Shown here in pieces: positions 58,695 to 64,000 of a DNA stretch of 64,000 nt (position 1 is the first letter of the stretch; each line of letters opens with the position of its first letter). Source of the stretch: Pseudemcibacter sp038106445 (GTDB lineage: Bacteria > Pseudomonadota > Alphaproteobacteria > Sphingomonadales > Emcibacteraceae). The translations under genes and the position numbers were made by a program. The notes beneath the pieces are model-generated. The model did no database searches and had not been told where the DNA came from. It saw only the letters and a list, made by a program, of their open reading frames with translations. The DNA is taken from assembly GCA_038106445.1 (NCBI GenBank), contig JAYODU010000009.1:1-64000 (forward strand). The letters are read 5' to 3'.

Positions 58695-58793
58695 TTATTC
58701 CGGATAAAGCAGGCGACTTTCTGCAGAATTATCTTCTGTAAGTGCCATTAGATTTCTAATTCTATCATCAAATTGTGCTTTATTCTGCACCAT
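58695..58793 (-). CDS. Possible 32-residue small protein upstream of gloB
   Basis: ATG at 58793 to TAA at 58695, with AGGGG about ten bases before the start. The peptide begins MVQNKAQFDDRIRNLMALTE and ends ESRLLYPE, with a predicted amphipathic helix. It ends 18 bases before gloB and could be co-translated with it or act as a leader. It is short and unsupported by homology that I know. Confidence 0.35.
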   Translation of the reverse strand: MVQNKAQFDDRIRNLMALTEDNSAESRLLYPE

Positions 58794-59121
58794 TTGCCCA
58801 ACGTCCCCTAAAAAATACTCTACCTAACAAACTGCCTTAAATATTTTGAACGAAAGTGTAGTTAAGATATGTATATTTTCTTGTAATTAAGTGTACGCTA
58901 CCAGTTTAGCCTTCTTCGCGTTCAATATAGCGTGATATCCTGATCATATCCAGTGAAAGCTATGGTTAACGCAGTAAAAAAATACATTATTTTTTTGCAC
59001 AGTGTTATTTTTAATAATATTGTGCTATTTCGAAAATGAATAATATAATATTTCAGTTTAGCAATAAACTTTAATAGAAAATTACATTAGCGTCTTTCAT
59101 TGAACAGGTAATAAAAAATCT
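58794..59121. other. A+T-rich intergenic region before the Lrp gene
   Basis: About 330 bases with no supported gene. It holds a likely promoter for the Lrp gene: TTGCAC (58995-59000), 17 bases, TATTGT (59018-59023). The same segment carries GCACA / TGTGC arms around the promoter, a plausible autoregulatory operator for an Lrp protein. Nothing else is recognised. Confidence 0.5.
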
Positions 59122-59619
59122 ATGTCGCAATTTAAACTTGATAAAATTGATTTAAAAATTCTGAAGGTTTTACAAGAAGAAGGCAAGATTACCAATGTCA
59201 ATCTTGCCCAACGGGTGGGCATTACAGCACCACCATGCTTACGTCGGGTAAGGGCTCTGGAAGATGCGGGATATATAAAAGGCTATTATGCAGACTTGAA
59301 TGCTGCGAAGCTTGGGTATGATCTTGTGGTATTTGCAATGGTTGGGCTTCATAGTCAGGCAGAAACAGATCTTAAAGCTTTTGAAGAATTGGTTAGGGGA
59401 TGGCCCATGGTCAGAGAAGCTTATATGCTTAACGGTGAAATTGATTTTATTTTAAAAATTGTCGCCCGTAATCTTAATCATTTTCAGACTTTCCTCACCA
59501 CCCATTTGACCCCTGCGCCAAATGTTGCAAACGTTAAAACTTCGCTTAGTATAAGGTGTGGAAAGGATAGATCAGGTATACCGTTTACGTTGGATGATAT
59601 GGTTCAAATAAACGAATGA
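59122..59619 (+). CDS. Lrp/AsnC family transcriptional regulator
   Basis: A 165-residue Lrp/AsnC regulator. The winged HTH (DKIDLKILKVLQEEGKITNVNL, shown by DLKILKVLQEEGKITNVNLA; then TAPPCLRRVRALEDAGYIKGY) is followed by the RAM domain with GEIDFILKIVARNLNHFQTFL and a C-terminal TSLSIRCGKDR. It is likely an octamer-forming amino-acid sensor. It differs from the 13655 paralogue in the RAM domain and stands alone, convergent with greA. The alphaproteobacterial orthologue is a common single Lrp. Confidence 0.95.
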   Translation: MSQFKLDKIDLKILKVLQEEGKITNVNLAQRVGITAPPCLRRVRALEDAGYIKGYYADLNAAKLGYDLVVFAMVGLHSQAETDLKAFEELVRGWPMVREAYMLNGEIDFILKIVARNLNHFQTFLTTHLTPAPNVANVKTSLSIRCGKDRSGIPFTLDDMVQINE

Positions 59620-59640
59620 AAAGCCGCTTATATTGCGGCT
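59618..59640 (-). terminator. Probable terminator shared by greA and the convergent Lrp gene
   Basis: AGCCGC, loop, GCGGCT; on the minus strand it is followed by TTTT, on the plus strand by a weak T-rich stretch. Confidence 0.5.
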
Positions 59641-59657
59641 AATCATTTGTTTGTTTA

Positions 59658-60131
59658 TCAGATGAATTCAACCTTTACTATTTCGTAGTATGCTTCACCG
59701 CCAGGGGTTTTAACTTCAACCTCATCACCAAGATTTCTGCCAATTAGAGCGCGCCCAATTGGAGAGCTATAGGAAATTTTACCTGCAGTAACATCAACTT
59801 CATCAATGCCTACGATCTGATATGTAGATTCCTTATCATTTTCGTCAGCGATCGTCACCGTAGAGGCAAATACGACTTTTGATCCGGATAAATCTTTTGA
59901 ATCAATTACTTCAGCACGGCTTAGGCTGTCCTCTATTTGCTGGATGCGCCCTTCGATCATACCTTGCTGTTCTTTAGCAGCGTGATATTCAGCATTTTCA
60001 GAAAGATCACCATGCGCCCTTGCTTCTTCTATCGCCCTAATAACAGCCGGTCTTTCGGTTTGTTTAAGGTGTTTAAGTTCTTCTTCGAGGCGTTGATGTC
60101 CCGCTATTGTCATGGGAACTTTTTCTACCAT
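59658..60131 (-). CDS. greA: Transcription elongation factor GreA
   Basis: A 157-residue factor that restarts stalled RNA polymerase by stimulating transcript cleavage. The N-terminal coiled coil carries DLSENAEYHAAKEQQGMIEGRI, with the catalytic acidic tip at ARAHGDLSEN (Asp and Glu). The C-terminal FKBP-like domain has YQIVGIDEVD, SYSSPIGRALIGRNLGDEVEV and YYEIVKVEF. It lies about 110 bases after carB on the same strand, the usual carAB-greA neighbourhood. Confidence 0.97.
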   Translation of the reverse strand: MVEKVPMTIAGHQRLEEELKHLKQTERPAVIRAIEEARAHGDLSENAEYHAAKEQQGMIEGRIQQIEDSLSRAEVIDSKDLSGSKVVFASTVTIADENDKESTYQIVGIDEVDVTAGKISYSSPIGRALIGRNLGDEVEVKTPGGEAYYEIVKVEFI

Positions 60132-60241
60132 TTATTTTCTCAATCCAAAAAAGTTAACTCAAAAAAATATTGACACATCTGATCGAAAGAAACAAATGCG
60201 GTTTTAAATTCACAGTATTTTTTCTTTAAATATTCTACAAA

Positions 60242-63200
60242 TTACACATAAGATTGAAGGGGTTTAACTTCAAGAGATGAAGATTTCAAGACTTTTATTG
60301 CTTCCATAGCGGAAATAGCCCCGCGTGAGGTTGTATAATATGGAATATTGCCTAATAAGGCGGTTCTTCTGAGCGCATAACTGTCCTTGATGGATTGTGC
60401 GCCTTCTGTCGTATTAAAAATAAGATCAATTTCTTCATTTTTTATTGCATCTACTATATGAGGCCTTCCCTCAAGCACTTTATTAATGCGTGTTACCTCT
60501 ATACCGTTATCTTTTAAATACTGTGCCGTACCACCCGTTGCTATTACTTTGTATCCCATTGCGATCAGTTCACGTGCAGGTGTCACCATTTTTGCTTTGT
60601 CTTTGTTTTTAACAGAAATAAAGACATTGCCCTTCAAAGGCAGATGAGTATTTGCAGCAATCTGCGATTTCAGAAAAGCGCGAGGAAAATCTTCATCAAG
60701 TCCTATCACTTCTCCTGTTGAACGCATTTCCGGACCAAGTAGAATATCAACATCCGGGAAGCGATTGAAAGGAAGCACAGCTTCCTTCACGGCTACATGT
60801 TTGGTTCGGTAACTCGGGATGCTGAAATCTATAAGTTTTTCTCCTGTCATAAGGCGTGCTGCGATCTTTGCAATGGGTGCGCCGATAGCTTTAGCAACAA
60901 AAGGCACCGTACGGCTGGCGCGCGGATTAACTTCAATAAGATAAACCACATCATCCTTTACAGCGAACTGCACATTCATAAGACCCCGCACATTTAATGC
61001 CAATGCAAGTTTTCTGGTTTGTTGTTCCAGATCATCCATAACACTTTCTTTAAGCGAATAGGGGGGGAGTGAGCATGCGCTGTCACCGGAATGAACACCT
61101 GCTTCTTCGATATGTTGCATGATTGCCGCGACATGGACTTCTTCACCATCACATAGGGCATCTACATCGATTTCTGTTGCGCCGCCGAGATATTTATCAA
61201 TAAGAACCGGACTTTCCCATGAAACACTCACCGCTTGTTTCATATATCTTTCAAGTGATACCGTATCATAGACTATTTCCATTGCCCTGCCGCCAAGCAC
61301 GTAGGAAGGCCGGATTAAAATTGGATAACCTATGTTTTCAGCAATTTTGACGGCTTGTTCTGTTGTTGTGGCCAGACCATTTTCAGGTTGTTTGAGATTT
61401 AAGCGGTTTACGAGATCCTGAAATCTTTCCCTGTCTTCTGCAAGATCGATTGAATCGGGTGAGGTACCAAGGATCGGTATGTTGGCAGCCTCAAGTGCAT
61501 GCGATAATTTAAGGGGTGTCTGGCCACCAAACTGGACTATCACACCTAAAACTGCGCCTTTTTCCTGTTCACGGCGAATAAGATCAATAACATTTTCAGC
61601 TGTTAACGGTTCAAAATAAAGCCGATCCGATGTGTCGTAATCTGTTGATACGGTTTCAGGGTTGCAATTGACCATAATAGTCTCAAAATTTTGCTCACTA
61701 AGTGAAAATGCCGCATGACAGCAACAGTAATCAAATTCGATTCCCTGACCAATACGGTTTGGACCACCACCAAGAATAATGATTTTTTTACTATCAGTCG
61801 GGTCCGCTTCACATTCAGAGATTCCCGCAGCATCATGTTCGTAACTTGAATATAGATAAGGGGTTTGAGATGCAAATTCGGCAGCACAAGTATCAATGCG
61901 TTTAAAAGATGGGCGGATATTAAGCGCTAAACGTTTTTTGGTAACCTCATGTTCACTCAGGCCAGTGAGTTCAGCAAGACGTGCATCAGCAAAACCAAGC
62001 GATTTAAGTTCCGTAAATCCTGCCCTATCATCCGGTAGACCATTTTCCCTGATATTTTTTTCAGCGTCAGTTATTAATCTGATCTGATCTATAAACCAAG
62101 GATCATATTTGGCTATTTTATGAATTTCTTCAGTAGACATTCCAAGACGGAGTGCCTGTGCCATAATTAATAGCCTATCTGCTGTTGGCTCCGCCAGGGC
62201 TGCTTTGACGGCATTAATGTCACCTATTTCCGGATCATATCCCGGAACATCAATTTCATTTAATCCTGTAAGATCCGTTTCCATTGATCTGAGCGCTTTT
62301 TGAAGGCTTTCCGGGAAACTTCTGCCGATAGACATGGCTTCGCCCACGGACTTCATAGCCGTGGTTAGAGTGGGCGCTGAATCGGGAAATTTTTCAAATG
62401 TGAAACGTGGAATTTTTGTAACTACATAATCTATAGTTGGCTCAAAAGAAGACGGCGTAACACCAGTAATCTCATTTGAAAGCTCATCAAGTGTGTAGCC
62501 GACAGCCAGTTTTGCTGCCACTTTCGCGATCGGAAAACCGGTTGCTTTTGATGCCAGCGCGGAAGAGCGGCTAACTCTCGGGTTCATTTCAATAACGACA
62601 AGACGACCATCTGCAGGATTGACTGCAAATTGTACGTTTGATCCACCAGTTTCAACGCCAATTGTACGCAGCACAGCGATTGATGCGTTACGCATAATTT
62701 GATATTCTTTATCAGTAAGCGTTAATGCCGGTGCAACAGTGATGCTATCACCCGTATGAATACCCATCGGATCAAGATTTTCAATGGAACAGATGATGAT
62801 GCAGTTGTCTGCTTTGTCGCGTACAACTTCCATTTCGTATTCTTTCCATCCAATCAGACTTTCGTCGATCAAAATCTGCCCGACAGGCGATGCATCAATG
62901 CCACTTTTGATAATGGCTTCATATTCTTTGCGATTGTATGCAACACCGCCACCGGTCCCACCCATTGTAAAACCGGGGCGAATGATAGCCGGCAGCCCAA
63001 CCTGATCCAGCCTATCTATGGCTTCTCTTATGCCGGCGGCTCTGTCGTAACCTATGATTTTACCATCGCCATTCTTAATAGCCGGCGATGATACAATTAT
63101 AGCCCGCGGGTTTTCAATCCCGATGCGGTCCATAGCATCTCTGAACAGTTGCCTGTCTTCGGCCATTTTTATGGCATCTACTTTGGCACCGATAAGTTCC

Positions 63201-63538
63201 ACACCGTATTTTTCCAGAAGTCCCCTGCGTTCAAGTTCCAGGGCAGTATTTAAACCGGTCTGTCCACCCATTGTCGGAAGAATTGCATCAGGTTTTTCCT
63301 TGATAATTATTTTTTCAACCATTTCCGGTGTAATTGGTTCCACATAAGTGGCATCAGCCAGATCAGGATCAGTCATAATTGTTGCCGGGTTACTATTTAC
63401 GAGAATAACTCTGTAACCTTCTTCCCTAAGCGCTTTACAGGCTTGGGTTCCAGAATAGTCAAACTCACACGCCTGACCAATGATAATGGGGCCAGCGCCG
63501 ATGATAAGTATTGAATTTATGTCTGTACGTTTAGGCAT
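60242..63538 (-). CDS. carB: Carbamoyl-phosphate synthase large subunit
   Basis: A 1098-residue two-halved ATP-grasp enzyme making carbamoyl phosphate for arginine and pyrimidines. The first half begins KRTDINSILIIGAGPIIIGQACEFDYSG (marker IGAGPIIIGQACEFDYSG) and the second KKIIILGGGPNRIGQGIEFDY. ATP-grasp motifs IIRPGFTMGGTGGG and ILIRPSYVLGGRAMEIV are present, as is the C-terminal regulatory MGS-like domain (AKMVTPARELIAMGYKVIATGG). It overlaps carA by 8 bases. Confidence 0.98.
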   Translation of the reverse strand: MPKRTDINSILIIGAGPIIIGQACEFDYSGTQACKALREEGYRVILVNSNPATIMTDPDLADATYVEPITPEMVEKIIIKEKPDAILPTMGGQTGLNTALELERRGLLEKYGVELIGAKVDAIKMAEDRQLFRDAMDRIGIENPRAIIVSSPAIKNGDGKIIGYDRAAGIREAIDRLDQVGLPAIIRPGFTMGGTGGGVAYNRKEYEAIIKSGIDASPVGQILIDESLIGWKEYEMEVVRDKADNCIIICSIENLDPMGIHTGDSITVAPALTLTDKEYQIMRNASIAVLRTIGVETGGSNVQFAVNPADGRLVVIEMNPRVSRSSALASKATGFPIAKVAAKLAVGYTLDELSNEITGVTPSSFEPTIDYVVTKIPRFTFEKFPDSAPTLTTAMKSVGEAMSIGRSFPESLQKALRSMETDLTGLNEIDVPGYDPEIGDINAVKAALAEPTADRLLIMAQALRLGMSTEEIHKIAKYDPWFIDQIRLITDAEKNIRENGLPDDRAGFTELKSLGFADARLAELTGLSEHEVTKKRLALNIRPSFKRIDTCAAEFASQTPYLYSSYEHDAAGISECEADPTDSKKIIILGGGPNRIGQGIEFDYCCCHAAFSLSEQNFETIMVNCNPETVSTDYDTSDRLYFEPLTAENVIDLIRREQEKGAVLGVIVQFGGQTPLKLSHALEAANIPILGTSPDSIDLAEDRERFQDLVNRLNLKQPENGLATTTEQAVKIAENIGYPILIRPSYVLGGRAMEIVYDTVSLERYMKQAVSVSWESPVLIDKYLGGATEIDVDALCDGEEVHVAAIMQHIEEAGVHSGDSACSLPPYSLKESVMDDLEQQTRKLALALNVRGLMNVQFAVKDDVVYLIEVNPRASRTVPFVAKAIGAPIAKIAARLMTGEKLIDFSIPSYRTKHVAVKEAVLPFNRFPDVDILLGPEMRSTGEVIGLDEDFPRAFLKSQIAANTHLPLKGNVFISVKNKDKAKMVTPARELIAMGYKVIATGGTAQYLKDNGIEVTRINKVLEGRPHIVDAIKNEEIDLIFNTTEGAQSIKDSYALRRTALLGNIPYYTTSRGAISAMEAIKVLKSSSLEVKPLQSYV

Positions 63539-64000
63539 GTTTTAAAATCAAATCCATAAAGCGGTCAAAAAGATAATGGCTGTCCTGGGGACCCGGGCTG
63601 GCTTCGGGATGATGCTGCACGGAAAATACCGGTTTACCAATAAGTTCAATGCCACAACAGGTCTGGTCAAACAGGGAAATATGACTTAGTTTTACACCTT
63701 CGGGCAATGTATCCTTATCCACCATAAATCCATGGTTCATGGATGTAATTTCAACCTTATCGGTATTATAATCCATTACCGGATGGTTCGCACCACGATG
63801 TCCCTGATGCATTTTTGATGTTTTTGCCCCAACGGCCAGTGCCAGCATCTGATGACCAAGACAAATACCGAAAATTGGAATGCCGGAACTCAGCAACTCC
63901 TGTATGACGGGAATGGCATACTTACCTGTAGCAGCAGGATCACCTGGTCCGTTGGAAAGAAAAATACCGTCCGGCTTGTGAGCAAGAATTTGTTCTGCTG
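63531..64000 (-). CDS. carA: Carbamoyl-phosphate synthase small subunit, 5' part outside the window
   Basis: The C-terminal 156 residues of the glutaminase subunit; the gene runs off the right edge. The class I glutamine amidotransferase site GIPIFGICLGHQMLALA contains the nucleophile Cys, with the His/Glu of HHPEASPGP (after VFSVQ) completing the triad. SNGPGDPAATG and QGHRGANHPV are typical. A naive frame starts inside at 63896, but the reading frame clearly continues to 64000. It overlaps carB by 8 bases (ATG of carB inside the end of carA). Confidence 0.97.
   Translation of the reverse strand, partial: AEQILAHKPDGIFLSNGPGDPAATGKYAIPVIQELLSSGIPIFGICLGHQMLALAVGAKTSKMHQGHRGANHPVMDYNTDKVEITSMNHGFMVDKDTLPEGVKLSHISLFDQTCCGIELIGKPVFSVQHHPEASPGPQDSHYLFDRFMDLILKHA

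Noticed and set aside
1..64000. CRISPR array, prophage, integrase, transposase or insertion sequence
   Set aside because: No spaced direct repeats and no integrase, transposase or phage structural genes were seen on either strand.

Overview
This is a chromosomal window from an alphaproteobacterium with modest GC content (A+T-rich intergenic regions and many AAA/GAT/ATT codons). The class is indicated by gene content and order: the DUF1013/TrcR-type regulator, COQ9 divergent from rpsU, DUF3126, DUF6356, two DUF465 (YdcH-type) proteins, carA-carB-greA, rpmF alone, and split thrS-infC / rpmI-rplT-pheST blocks. An aquatic relative of Emcibacterales, Kordiimonadales or Sneathiellales is plausible, but this cannot be decided without a search. 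A 10-N assembly gap (51970-51979) shows that this is a draft scaffold.

Layout. (1) 0-13.5 kb, accessory metabolism: a TonB-dependent receptor, two unlike penicillin-acylase (Ntn) hydrolases, an ornithine-cyclodeaminase-family enzyme, two DAO-type flavin oxidases and a class III aminotransferase. These are followed by a receiver-only response regulator with a degenerate HPt-like partner and a DUF6356 protein. (2) 13.6-15.6 kb: an Lrp/AsnC regulator and a FAD-linked (GlcD/D2HGDH-like) oxidase. (3) 15.7-27.8 kb: two divergent, tightly packed operons around a PAS-AraC regulator. The minus operon is GMC oxidoreductase / Tat-exported gluconate-2-dehydrogenase-subunit-3-like protein / second GMC / DUF1080 / VCBS repeat protein. 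The plus operon is Tm-1-like (UPF0261) / PEP-hydrolase-like TIM barrel / SRPBCC / MFS / FMN alpha-hydroxy-acid oxidase. (4) 27.9-30.4 kb: an S9 peptidase and a small lipoprotein. (5) 30.4-43.1 kb, translation: tRNA-Ser(GGA), rpmF, lepA, a methyltransferase, pheST, rplT, rpmI, infC and thrS. This block is interrupted by a TraB/GumN protein, a CsaA-like protein, a broken outer-membrane-protein gene and a candidate small RNA. (6) 43.2-64 kb, mostly housekeeping genes and small conserved proteins, including queG, ubiX, purEK, COQ9, rpsU, SCP2-like, gloB, Lrp, greA, carB and a truncated carA.

Most notable result. The two divergent operons of region 3 carry the same composite element just upstream of their first genes (21945-22000 and 22759-22815). 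It has a 15-base block and a 10-base block, both identical in the two copies, 12 or 13 bases apart, followed after exactly 8 bases by the same hexamer. Both copies have the same orientation relative to the gene they precede. This marks the ten structural genes as one regulon, most simply under the PAS-AraC regulator encoded between the two copies. The gene set suggests periplasmic oxidation of an alcohol or glycoside followed by import and cytoplasmic processing by the poorly understood Tm-1 / TIM-barrel pair; the substrate is unknown.

Other observations include ATA start codons for infC and for the DUF1080 gene, two lesions in the outer-membrane-protein gene, a stand-alone RNA-like transcription unit at about 40.33-40.48 kb, a U73 discriminator in tRNA-Ser, and repeated short antisense overlaps of convergent gene ends in 43-57 kb.
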